Shown here: positions 45,679 to 56,273 of the stretch, in pieces | Layout of the letters: each line of letters opens with the position of its first letter | Position numbering within the stretch: the stretch's first letter is position 1 | Assembly (NCBI GenBank): GCA_902806565.1 | Contig: CADCXA010000027.1 | Coordinates: 2,046,001 to 2,110,000, forward strand | Source: Hypoxylon rubiginosum | Taxonomy: Eukaryota; Ascomycota; Sordariomycetes; Xylariales; Hypoxylaceae | Direction: 5' to 3' | Length of the DNA stretch: 64,000 bases | Notes under the pieces: generated by a model | Told to the model about the DNA's origin: nothing | Seen by the model: only the letters and a program-made list of their open reading frames with translations | Databases searched by the model: none | Made by a program: the position numbers and the translations under genes

Positions 45679-46301
45679 ACCATCAATCTCACGATACCAT
45701 GATGAGGATGACATTCGGTCGGCGGTTGACGTGAAGGTTTGACGGACCATATGGATCGCGGATGGGGATTTGATGGACACTGGCATTTGGTCCTCGGCGT
45801 AGCATTGGAACGGTTATGGTTCAGCTTTTCTCTTGCAGTTGCATTCAGATAAGGGCCAAATGAGAAAACCCTGATCACTCTGCATGCACGATCTCATATG
45901 TCGCAATGTGCTGCTCTTCGTGACTTGTTGAAAATGCTACTACAAGTTGAGCAACAACTCTTCGACATATAGTAGCCTCAATTTTCGCCATTAGACCGAG
46001 TTCGCTATATCACGGGGTTTCTAATTAGATTGGCGAAAAGTACATAGTAGTATGTCGCCCTCGCCTTTCTTGATTTGGTGGAATTCGAGTAAAGACTTCA
46101 AGCTGTCTACATTAGTCATCGAAGAGCATAGGTATGTATATATGTGCCTTCACTTTGCATCATAAAACGTCGGCTCTATGTAAGGGATTCATGAGAACAC
46201 AACGGCACCTGCAGACCGAAAAGCCCTAAAAGTGCTAATCCATTTGATATAGCCCCCACCCTTCTCCCCCACATATTACATACATGAGGTACATAGGCAT
46301 G

Positions 46302-46311
46302 TAGGTACCTA
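46302..46311. repeat. TAGGTACCTA palindrome, copy 3
   Basis: Exact 10-bp palindrome between eS25 and the ADP/ATP carrier, overlapped by CCTAGG. Confidence 0.8.
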
Positions 46312-47315
46312 GGTCACTAAGCCATCGCTGTCATGAACCTACAAGAAAATTATAAAAGAATGCTAGATATCACAAGCAATTTAGTTGTTAAATATCGCTC
46401 CTGAAGCTCGTCTGTACGTAACTAAGATTCCGAAAATGGTAACACGTAGTGTAGATAAATTCCCGAGTCTCGGCCAATGGAAGGCAAATCTAACCAGCTT
46501 CTACCTGTCTACCTGTACGGCCCCGGCTACATTTAGTGCGGGTGTGGGTTGCGTTTTATCTGTACAAAGTCACAGCCGACGAGCCAAGGGTCAAAAGGTG
46601 CCGCCACTTGAGCCGAAAACTTGACTCGGGGAACGGGATGGTGGTGGACTAGCTGACTAGGAGAAATGCCCCCTGGACAGACTGGACTGCATGTGGGCGA
46701 GCAATCCTGACTTTTTGTTTTACCGACACTCGGAAACAGCCAGCCAGCCAGAGTTCTGGATGCGATCTACATACATATGTAGGTACTAAGGTGAAAGAGT
46801 TTTTCGTAATCTAGATCTCGGCCGAAGAGCGCACACACTCTATCAAGTGAGATACTGTAGAGGCAATCTACATATGTAAGTGAGATGACAAAGGATCTGT
46901 GTACTGTATTTTAAACTGACGCAGCGGTAAAAATTGAAAAAAGAGTAAGCAGAAGATGTATCAAAGCTGCCAGGTGACAGAGTACGTGTAATAATAAAAT
47001 AGCGCTCGCATCTGATTGCAAGGTGGAAGTCCATTCGACCATGGGGGATCCATTGGGGATCCATCGGCTTGAATAGGCCATCCCGAAATTGTCCGGCAAG
47101 GTTAGCTTAGTATGGTACATGGCGTACATTATAGGATCTAAGGGCCTAAGGGCCTAAGGTAGGTGTACATAGCAGGTTAGGGGTTAGGGCCCGGCTTTGG
47201 CCTGCTTGTCTGCTTGTTCACCAATATGTGAAAAAATCAAGTGCCCCTAAGTTTACGTTACCGTTATTTTAGTGGTGGTTTTCATTGATTCTTGAGGCGC
47301 TAAAAATCCATTATT

Positions 47316-47323
47316 GCACGTGA
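47316..47323. promoter_or_regulatory. E-box GCACGTGA upstream of ADP/ATP carrier
   Basis: CACGTG core about 353 bp before the start codon, the reverse complement of the eS25 site at 45037-45044. Confidence 0.4.
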
Positions 47324-47559
47324 CTGTAGTAGGTCTTGTAGGCCTTGCAGGCCTTGTAGGTGTCTTTTCGTTGGTCTCGGGGCAACCGCTAGATTAGAAG
47401 AACGAGGGAAGGGGTTCTCTTTGCGGTCTTAGCGGCGGGTCCGGGAAGAGTCGCTAGAAAAAGCTGTTCCCTTTGGCAGTTACCCGCAGCAATTTTTTTT
47501 TCCCTCCCCCAAACTTATTTTCTGCAGCCCCAGTCGCAGTAGAAATATTTCACTCGGCC

Positions 47560-47655
47560 TGCACAACCGCATCCATCCATCTTCCATCTCTCCTCTCTAT
47601 CTCTTTCTTTCCTATACCTCCCCATCTCCACTCACTCACTCTTCTCAAAGATCAA
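47560..47655 (+). promoter_or_regulatory. CT-rich leader/promoter tract
   Basis: A pyrimidine-rich run (CATCCATC, CTCTCCTCTCT, CACTCACTCACTC) lies directly before the ADP/ATP carrier ATG. Such CT-rich tracts mark transcription starts of highly expressed filamentous-fungal genes. Confidence 0.55.
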
Positions 47656-47675
47656 GTCATCTTTGAATCGGCAAG

Positions 47676-49217
47676 ATGTCGTCTAACGAGAAGCCGAAGG
47701 TCTTGGGCATGCCGGTAAGTCATAGCTCCTTATCCCCTCAAATCCCTCGTGCGAGCTTCCATAGTCGAATCGCCATCATCCCGCCATCGATAGCCATAGC
47801 GCATACCATTACCTGCTTCAATTGGCCTCTGCCGCACAATTGAGGTGCATTTCGATCAATTGCGAGATGATATGGTGCCTATCGGGTGTGGGCTTGGCGT
47901 GGATGGCTGGATGAAAAAATTCTCTCCGAATCCTTTCACGTTGTTATTTCCCTTCTACGAAGCTGTACTAACAATGGATTTCACAGCCCTTCTTGGCGGA
48001 CTTCTTGAGTACGTCTCACTATGCGAATTTGAGTAGAGATAGCGTTACCGCCTATCTCTCGATTTGCCATTGTATCTAGAGTATTGCGAAATAAGGATTG
48101 CTAACTCGCCCTATAGTGGGTGGTGTTTCCGCCGCCGTCTCGAAGACTGCCGCCGCTCCCATTGAGCGTGTCAAGCTTCTTATCCAGAACCAGGTACGTT
48201 CAAGTTTACATGATATTCCACGCGGCAAATTTCCACCGCTGGGATTCCCGAACCGGAGCCCCACTGTCGGTGTGGATAGCTTGGTAGCTCCATGGGCGAA
48301 TCAGAGCTTGCGAGATGTATTCAAAAAGGTACAAGGCTGATTAGATAAACAGGATGAGATGTTGAAGTCCGGTCGTCTTGACCGCAAGTACAACGGTATC
48401 AGTGATTGCTTCCGCCGAACCACCGCCGACGAGGGTGTTATGTCCCTGTGGCGTGGTAACACTGCCAACGTCATCCGATACTTCCCCACGCAGGCCCTGA
48501 ACTTCGCTTTCCGTGACAAGTTCAAGCAGATGTTCGGCTTCAAGAAGGAGCGTGATGGATACGCCTGGTGGATGGCTGGCAACTTGGCCTCCGGTGGTGT
48601 AAGTTTTTATATGGCCGATTTTCGTGTAAAATGGCTATTAACAGATATTCTAGGCTGCTGGTGCCACCTCCCTGTTGTTCGTCTACTCCCTCGACTACGC
48701 CCGTACTCGTCTGGCCAACGATGCCAAGAACGCCAAGAAGGGCGGTGACCGTCAGTTCAACGGTCTCGTCGATGTTTACCGCAAGACGCTGGCCTCCGAC
48801 GGTGTTGCCGGTCTCTACCGTGGTTTCATGCCCTCCGTCGTCGGTATCGTTGTCTACCGTGGTCTGTACTTCGGTATGTACGACTCCATCAAGCCGGTCG
48901 TCCTGGTCGGTCCCCTGGCCAACAACTTCCTCGCCTCTTTCGCCCTCGGTTGGTGCGTCACCACTGGTGCCGGTATCGCCTCTTACCCTCTGGACACCAT
49001 CCGACGTCGTATGATGATGACCTCTGGTGAGGCCGTCAAGTACAACGGTACCCTCGACGCTGCCCGCCAGATCGTCGCCAAGGAGGGCGTCAAGTCCCTG
49101 TTCAAGGGTGCTGGTGCCAACATTCTCCGTGGTGTTGCCGGTGCTGGTGTGCTGTCCATCTACGATCAGCTCCAGGTTCTTCTCTTCGGCAAGGCTTTCA
49201 AGGGTGGTTCCGGTTAA
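47676..49217 (+). CDS. ADP/ATP carrier, mitochondrial
   Basis: Five exons, 47676-47714, 47987-48008 (22 nt), 48117-48193, 48353-48598 and 48654-49217, encode 315 residues. The three carrier repeats carry [23 protein letters not shown] and [11 protein letters not shown]. The RRRMMM hexapeptide is the hallmark of ADP/ATP carriers. Other blocks are [20 protein letters not shown] and [20 protein letters not shown]. It exchanges cytosolic ADP for matrix ATP across the inner membrane. Codon use is highly biased (many GGT, CGT, GCC), as expected for an abundant protein. Introns crowd the 5' half, with a 272-bp first intron, also common for strongly expressed fungal genes. Confidence 0.97.
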
Positions 49218-49911
49218 ATACCCTCATACCTCAATAGACTGGGGAGGCGTGGCGGTGTAATTCAGTGGATAGGCGACTGGCCCGTTGATAAAAAGGAGTA
49301 TGATGGATGCTCCGGGTGGAAAGCTGTTACAGGGCCTCACTCATTGCCGTGGCGTTCTGGAACAGCTTGATTTTGCGGATTGGACTGGCAGGCAAGGCAA
49401 CTGATGTCTCGGCGTGTCTTGTCAGCTAGTTTTCCGCTGTAATTTAGATCCTAGGCAATTCCCTTGACTGTATTCTTTCTGCTTTGCATCCCACATCTCC
49501 GCTTGTTTCGACGCTAAACTCGGATTTGATTCCTTCGGTTGCATATGAATGATAGACTTCTGAATGCAGATGGTTTTACGACGAAACGATTGCTCTAAAC
49601 ACTACGTGAATGCATTCTTGGTTTCTGATTGCGAAAGTGATCAATCTTCGTATGAAGCGAGCAAAAAGAAAAACGCGTTGTATTTTGTGATTTTGCCATT
49701 TTTATAACTTCAAGATGGGTAGTTGAAATTGATGTTGTGATTGGTGATGTTAGCCAGGTGGCGCGCAGCTGGATGCAGATCGCGCTTTGCATGACCGCGT
49801 CTTGTTTCCACTTCAACCTTGTATAAAATTTCCCCAAAAAGCAACTTTCTACGTAACACCCGTCGAGCGTATCGACAACTTACCTTAGGTTTGAGAGGAT
49901 TCAAATTGAAA
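49218..49911. other. Intergenic
   Basis: 3' flank of the carrier gene and promoter of CENP-X. An open frame runs in from 49819 in phase with CENP-X, but the best start is the ATG at 49912. Confidence 0.5.
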
Positions 49912-50535
49912 ATGCCACCAAAGCAATCTACGACTGGTTCTCGTGGCCGAGGCAGGCCCTCGACTGCTGGTAGGCCCTCTAAGTCCAATAACGCGGCGTC
50001 CAGGACGCAAGCCTCTGCCTCGTCCCGAGCGCGCCAACAGCCATCGTCGCATTCGCATTCGCATTCGCACTCGCCGCAAGTCATCCACTCGGACATGAGC
50101 GACCTAGACCCCTTCGCAGACGACGACGACAACGGCCGGCCGCAACAGCGACGGCGCGACGACGGGCAGAGACGGCAGGACACGACGATGGATATCGACG
50201 ATGAGGAGCAGCCGGGGCAAGAAGACGAGGATGAGGAGCGCAAGACAATACCGCCGGAGCTGCTGACGCACGTCCTGCACCAGTTCTTCGAGAAGGACGG
50301 CACGAGGGTCTCCAAGGACGCGAACGCCGCCGTTGCGAAATACATGGATATCTTCGTACGCGAGGCGATCGCGCGGACGGTCGTCGAGAAGGAAAAGGGG
50401 TTTCTCGAGGTAAGTCGTGTCCCGGGGCGTCATTCGGCGTCGGTTCGATTGAAATTGAATTGTGCGTTCTAACGGCGGAGAAAACAGGTCGAGGATTTGG
50501 AGAAGGTCGCACCGCAGCTACTATTGGATCTCTGA
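49912..50535 (+). CDS. Centromere protein X / MHF2 histone-fold protein
   Basis: Exons 49912-50409 and 50488-50535 (78-bp intron) encode 181 residues. The last 75 residues are the CENP-X histone fold: IPPELLTHVLHQFFEKDGTR, SKDANAAVAKYMDIFVREAI, and VEDLEKVAPQLLLDL encoded by the tiny last exon. CENP-X pairs with CENP-S (MHF1) at centromeres and with FANCM/Mph1-type helicases at stalled forks. The first 105 residues are an unusual low-complexity extension (RGRGRPSTAGRPSKS, SHSHSHSHS, acidic DDDD and EDEDEE), about doubling the usual size. The RGRGRP core looks like an AT-hook, which could add DNA affinity. Confidence 0.88.
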
Positions 50536-52821
50536 GGAGAGCATAATTAGAATGTTATATGCTACATGTTAGCTGATCATACGTAATTCGACCGGAAAGG
50601 AATCTAAGCTCAAGGTGAGTTTCCCTAATATTGGTATCCTGTTGGTTGCTAACGGTTAAACACGTGAAGAGGGTTAGAATGGAGAAGCATGATCGACCAC
50701 AACGGAGATGATATCAACCGACAGCACCGCCTGCATGAACCGATTCCTTAAATCGATCTACGGAACCGTCTTCGGGAACTTCTTGGCATCTAGCATTATG
50801 TCCTAATTTCCTCATGGTGCTGGGGTAATCAATATCGTCGATGTTTGCCCCCGGAGCCGATGATACTGGATCGGAATCCAGAATAAGCCGGGCCCTAGTT
50901 TGACATGGAAGGCAGGGATTCTGAAGATGAAGAACAAGCCGACTGATACTCGATGATATCAATTAGCACTTTCTCAATGCTTAGCCTATTCTACACATAT
51001 AATTACTATGCTAATTAATCGAAAGCTGTCGTACTCTTCAGCGTGTAATACTGTCCCACGAGTACCTGACTAACTACCTGGTATTTTACGCCATCGAGTC
51101 GGTGCCGTGATAACTCTACCAGTTGATAGAGATGCCACTGAGAAAGCCAGAGCCATATGAGATTCTCTATAATACTAACTCTTTAATCGTTGACACTGAA
51201 AAGTATCCAAGATCACCGAACTGGAGAAACGACGCCACTCAGGATCATCGACTCGACTTCGCCAACTTTGTTTCAAGGAACCTAGGTGGAATTTTGGAAA
51301 CATTTCAATGAAGCAAGTTCCATTTCACATCCTCGTCTTAGTAATGAATGTTGGTTCAAACTGCACGTAATCGACCTGATACCACTGCGTATTATCCTTC
51401 GTCTGAACCCCATCCTATCGGCCTGAATATTTCAGCTCTTCGCTTTGATACGCTACGTCGTTGTAGATCAGATGCGCCTCCGCGCCCAGACGTGATATAT
51501 CGTATTTTCAACAAGGGGCCAATAAGGGGTCAGGGTCAATTAAATTGTAGGACAGAAAGCGGCTACGATGTTGTGGCTTACCGGCTTCTTCACATTTTGG
51601 TTCAATTATCCAATTGAGCCTCCTTGCCTCCTTGGTAATTGGACTCGCTTATTTCTCCTACTTGGTCAAAAAATGGGAAATACCAAATAAGAGAGAAAAA
51701 ATGCTTAGTTGCTTCGCCGAAAGGGGATGAGATGAAACCAGTCAAGTTTGGCGGGTGTCGCATAGGACCTTGCTGAAGCAACATCCGTCATCCGTGCTCC
51801 GAAAAGAGCCCCTGACCGAACCCTTGGCTAGACCCTGACAGGGCCCCTCGTCGCTTAATCGCCCAACCTTAATTCGGCTCCTTCTGCGGAGTGACTTGAA
51901 TGACATACCAGGCTTACCAGGTACCTTTACCTAGGTACCCCTGTCTTCAAAGCTTCAACTCCCCAGATTCAAAACATTCTGGGCTTTTGCTTTGTTTCTC
52001 ATCCACCTTCTAAGAGGCAAGAGGCAGCCTACACTGGAATACACTAGTTACAATCGAATGGCTCTTTGCCGCTGTCATAGAGTAATACTGTTTTTTTCTC
52101 TTATTAGTTTTACTAACATGACTCTAGGCGATATGATACATATTCAAGTGATGTAAGTCAGGTTTATGGCAAGTCTTTTCTGCATCGGCGAAATTATGTA
52201 TATCGTCAAAAGAGCCTCATCTCATCCCCATGACGAGACATTCATCTCCCAAAACTAAGGAACCAGGCCTATCCGGGAGGCTTTGCTATAGCCCACCTCA
52301 TACCGTTAATCCCGCTACTGCGTAATGAGCATCAGGGCAAGGGCTTAGCTATGGAGAAAAGACATCTCGGTTGTCAAGCGTCCGTCTAATGGACCCCCCA
52401 GTCGCGATGGTAGCATTTCCTAAACCGGCCATCTAGTCGATGGTCCAAACGTGTTTCATAGACTTCTTCACCTCTTGCGACCCTTGACTATACAGAACAC
52501 GTCTGGACATGGGTCGAGGCCCGCAGCGTGGTCGATCCCTCATCTTGCCGTCTTATCCTCACCAAGCCCTTTAAATCACGATGCTGCTCCCGTCTGTACC
52601 TGATCTTCGTCCTTTCTCTCCCCAATTCTTTCTACTTGCTGCACGTTTTTTCTCTTTGGGATCTTGCATCTTTCTTTCGTTTCTTCATTCTCTTCTATAC
52701 CAACCCTATAATCTTCGTAAGGCTAGTCCTAAACAGCGCGAGTCGCTTGTTATACGCTCTCTTAAAAGCAAAATTCTTTCATTAGAACTAAGTCAGGAAA
52801 CAACATATCTAAACGTTCAAA
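50536..52821. other. Long intergenic with possible coding debris
   Basis: Protein-like plus-strand frames at 51123-51311 and 51348-51617 are short, have no known domain, and cannot be joined cleanly; they may be remnants of a gene. CCTAGGTAC words occur near 51930. A CT-rich tract at about 52590-52700 precedes the cupredoxin gene and is probably its promoter. Confidence 0.45.
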
Positions 52822-53562
52822 ATGCAATTCACGACGGCTACTCTTTTCGCCCTCCTGGGCCTTGCTTCCGCGCAAAAGGTTCACGTGGTGTCGGTCGGCG
52901 CCACGAATGGTACTCTGTCTTACTTTCCCGACAACATGAAGGCGGACGTGGGCGACATGATCCAGTTCCAATTCCGAGCAGGTAACCACAGTGTAGTTCA
53001 GTCTACCTTCGACAACCCTTGCTCACCCATCAACGAGCACACAAACACTACCGGTATCTTCTCCGGCTACCAACTCGTGTCTGCCAGCATGTCTGCGGGC
53101 AACATCCCTACCTACACTGTGATGGTATCGGCCAAGACTCCCCTGTGGTTTTACTGCTCTCAGGGCAAGCACTGCCAAAACGGGATGGTGATGGTCGTCA
53201 ATGAGAAGTAAGTGGTCGAATAACCATTATGAGGGTCAAGAATGTATCTAACAATGAATAGCACTGCTGCCAACGCAACGCGAAGCTTGGCCAACTTCAA
53301 GGCCCTAGCCTCCAAAGCTACCGCCAACACCTCTCCCTCGAGTGCATTTGGCGGTTCCGCAGGCACCAACAGCACTTCTGGAACTGGTTCCGGCTCCAGC
53401 GGTTCAGGCTCCGGCTCGGGATCTGCCGGTGGTGATTCTACTCAGACCGGGTCTGGCACTGCCACTTCCGACACCGCGATCCCGACCGCCGCTGCGAGCA
53501 TGGTCGGCGCCTCCAGCTCCATGGGTCTCTTGGGTCTGGTCGCCGCTCTCTTCATGCTATGA
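52822..53562 (+). CDS. Extracellular cupredoxin, GPI-type Ser-rich
   Basis: Exons 52822-53207 and 53262-53562 encode 228 residues. A signal peptide (1-17, cut after ASA) precedes one cupredoxin domain (19-128). The type-1 copper ligands are in place: His56 (AGNHS), Cys112, His117 and Met122 in FYCSQGKHCQNGM, the C-x4-H-x4-M pattern. Next is a Ser/Gly/Thr-rich stalk (GSGSSGSGSGSGSAGG). The end is hydrophobic (GLLGLVAALFML) after a small-residue site, as in GPI anchoring. This is the fungal extracellular serine-rich/cupredoxin family of the cell surface. Its exact function is not known; electron transfer or copper binding is possible. The intron sits exactly between domain and stalk. Confidence 0.92.
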
Positions 53563-54210
53563 GGGCTCCCTTACGTGAGCCTCGAATAGTTATATATAAC
53601 ACTTAACCTACGGTCTTATTGGGCCGTGGTCTAATCAAGAGAAGCAGCACGCCGTGCGGTGTCCGCCCGGGCTGCGGGGTGGATGTGTAATGCGGAAGTC
53701 CCCTAAAGAAGCGGACGGGAGTTTTTAAACCAACTAGCCCATTGTATGGGTTTAGTTCGCGCCGTTTTTGGTGTGCGTGGCGGGATCTAGAAAAGGGGAA
53801 CGCATATACACATGTTTTTATTATATCTTGGATTCTTCGCCCCGGGAGGCTTGAACAGGCGGTTCGGTTTTGCATGATTGTGCATTTAGATGAAATGCCC
53901 TGACTTTTGAATAATATACCCATTGATCCCAATGAGGACTGCTTGACTTGGACTGCTTGTGCGAATGTATTCGTTAGATGGGACTTGACTAACCCATTGT
54001 CATCGTGTGAAACCGTTTCGCTTCGCTGCCGTAGGATTAATTAAGTCATGGGCAACTCAACCTCCTTTGCACCACACGTACTACAGTGCTATATCACAAT
54101 ACGCTCAAGGGTTGTGTAGTCACCAAGTCCCAGCCGTTCTTCTTTTTGCTACCCCTTACACTGAATGCCATGATAAGCCGCTCTTCTAATATATACAAAC
54201 TAAGCACCAA
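53563..54210. other. Convergent intergenic
   Basis: 3' flanks of the cupredoxin and cytochrome-b5-like genes. No other gene seen. Confidence 0.5.
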
Positions 54211-55091
54211 TCATTCCTCGGAGCCCGGTATCTTCCTGGGCTTCCTCCCCTTGGCCGCGGCCTCGCAGAGCTTCTTCCTGGGCTCCTTGTCGAGCCAGTT
54301 CTTGTCCTTCTTGACGTAGCCGACCTTGGGGTACTTGGGGCTGTTCTCGAAGAAGCGGACCCAGTGGAGCAGGGCCTCCTGCACCTTCTCGTTGGCCTCT
54401 TTTAACTCCTGCGCTTTCATGGCCGCTAGTTCCGCCGCGGGGAAGCGCGAGTCGACGGACGGGTCGTCGAGCGGCAGGTACATGGCCTCGACGCCGCGCA
54501 GGTCCGGGGTGCGGTCCTCGGCGAAGCAGCCCGTCACGTAGGAGCGCGCGGCGTCGGCGCCGGCGAGGAATCGGTACGAGCCACCGGGGCCGTAGGTGCG
54601 CCGGTTGCTCGACACGTCGTAGATGGTGCCGTTGATGGCAAGGTAGACGGGCTTCGCCTCGTCGGCGCCGTCGTACTGCGCCAGCTCCGTTGGGGTGAGG
54701 TATACGGGACCTTGCTGTAGCGAGGGACTGTTAGTGACTACCACCAGCGATGCAACACGCTCGGACTAAGAGAGGTTCCACATACGAATTGGGCCTTCCA
54801 CCAGTCCATCTGCATGTACTTGGGCGGGGCGCGCAGGCTCCAGGTGAAGGACTCGCCGCCGGAGACGAGGTAGCTGAGGCCGCAGGAGGCGAAGACGAGG
54901 AAGGAGAGCACGCGCAGGATGTCGACCCACGGGCTGTAGCCCTCGTCGTCGTTGTCGACGAGCTTCTTGGTCGAGGGCTTGCGGGTGGGCTTGGGAACGG
55001 GCGTGTCGGATTCGTCGTCGGTACCCAGCTCGACGATGCGAGCTCCGACGGGCTCCTCCTTCTTGCCCTTTCGCTGCCGGACTTCGGCCAT
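54211..55091 (-). CDS. Membrane cytochrome b5-like heme/steroid-binding protein (MAPR type)
   Basis: Exons 54786-55091 and 54211-54714 (71-bp intron) encode 269 residues. The charged N-terminus (1-55) is followed by one membrane helix (WVDILRVLSFLVFASCGLSYLV). The cytochrome b5-like domain comes next: VYLTPTELAQYDGADEAKPVYLAINGTIYDV split about ALA, then YGPGGSYRFLAGADAARSYVTG. The Tyr and Asp residues, with no heme-ligand His pair, are typical of the MAPR/Dap1 branch, in which Tyr binds heme. The C-terminus is a basic tail (GRKPRKIPGSEE) and has KKDKNWLDKEPRKKL. Dap1-like proteins support P450 enzymes in sterol synthesis; the longer form here may differ. ER location is likely. Confidence 0.88.
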
Positions 55092-56273
55092 GGTTTCAAA
55101 GATCGGGGGAGGGTTAACGGCACTGTACTGTACTCTCTTTCGACGGTTCGAGTCGTCTCGATTTTGTATTTTTTTGCTAGTAGTACAAAGTACGTAAGGT
55201 AGTATTACATGGATATAAATTTACATATGATAAGGTTAATATAAGAAGTCTGACGGAAGGGAAAGGGGTAAAGTAACGCAATGCAAATGTGGCCTTGCGC
55301 ATTCCTTACAGGTGGCTCGTATAAGTCGTATAACTGTCAAACGGCCTGCATTGACTATTCGTATACGGAAGCTCTAGCCTCCGCGAACCGCGTATTGCGA
55401 ATTGGTGAGCTGTGGTTGGCGGGTTGTTAACGGGACGGACAGCTCTCGGGGTCCGAAATTCTCATTGGTTGGTTAGCTTAGGTAATGTTATAGATTAGGT
55501 AATACGATATAGACTAATCCCAAGTTAGCCACACTGTGGCTGGCCCAATTTCCGAAGAATAACATATCACATATGCAACGTCGGGACGCACATGTTAGGC
55601 ATTCAAAAGCAAAAAGGCAATATCTCATAAGTTACACCACCGACGCTCTCTTACATCACGACTTCCGCATTTACGGCGTCTACCGCATGGAAGTGCCCTA
55701 TAATACGACGGGAATGAGTAAGCGTCGGTACTCATGGCAGCGCCAGCATGTCCCATACGGACGGGCTGGAGGGTCCAGGAGGGTCCAAGTTGGAGATTTG
55801 CCATCCAACTTGAGTGCCACTCGCACTCCGATGAAACGTCGTGGTCATAGTGGTTCGACCAAGTTCATTATATATGCGCAGTGGACCAACATGCAGTGGC
55901 GGCCTTTTAATCCTCCCGCCCATCACTCCTTTCCTGGAGTTCGAGGCCTTTATTTGTAAAAGGTGGTGGCCATCCAACATGGCAATCGTCAGGTTTATCA
56001 TGTGAGCTTCACGAATTCCATAGCAGGTTTCCGGCCGCGATTCGGAGTCTACCTAGAGTAGTAGGTTACTCAAGACTGCCCCCCAATGGTGACTTAATCA
56101 GCGCGTCAGCCCGAAAGCTCTGCAAGACGTCAACGATTAGATGTGTATATATGAGGTAAGAGGAGCTTTGGTGCCATGGCATCCCGTTCTTGAGTTGTAA
56201 GTCAGGCCATACTATCAACACAATCTTGAGGCATATACCTATCTACCTACCTCATACCTATCTTTATATCAGA
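55092..56273. other. Divergent intergenic
   Basis: Promoters of the b5-like and MDR genes. A 128-codon plus-strand frame at 55573-55959 overlaps a minus-strand frame and has no motif; I do not call it. Confidence 0.5.

Larger units (their letters stand above)
45679..47675. other. Long intergenic before the ADP/ATP carrier
   Basis: 2 kb without a supported gene. It holds an exact TAGGTACCTA at 46302-46311, tandem AAGGGCCT near 47139-47158, several GGCCTTG(T/C)AGG copies near 47340-47360, an E-box at 47316-47323, and a pyrimidine-rich leader just before 47676. Confidence 0.5.

Noticed and set aside
55573..55959. 128-codon plus-strand frame
   Set aside because: Overlaps an opposite frame and has no domain or promoter context.
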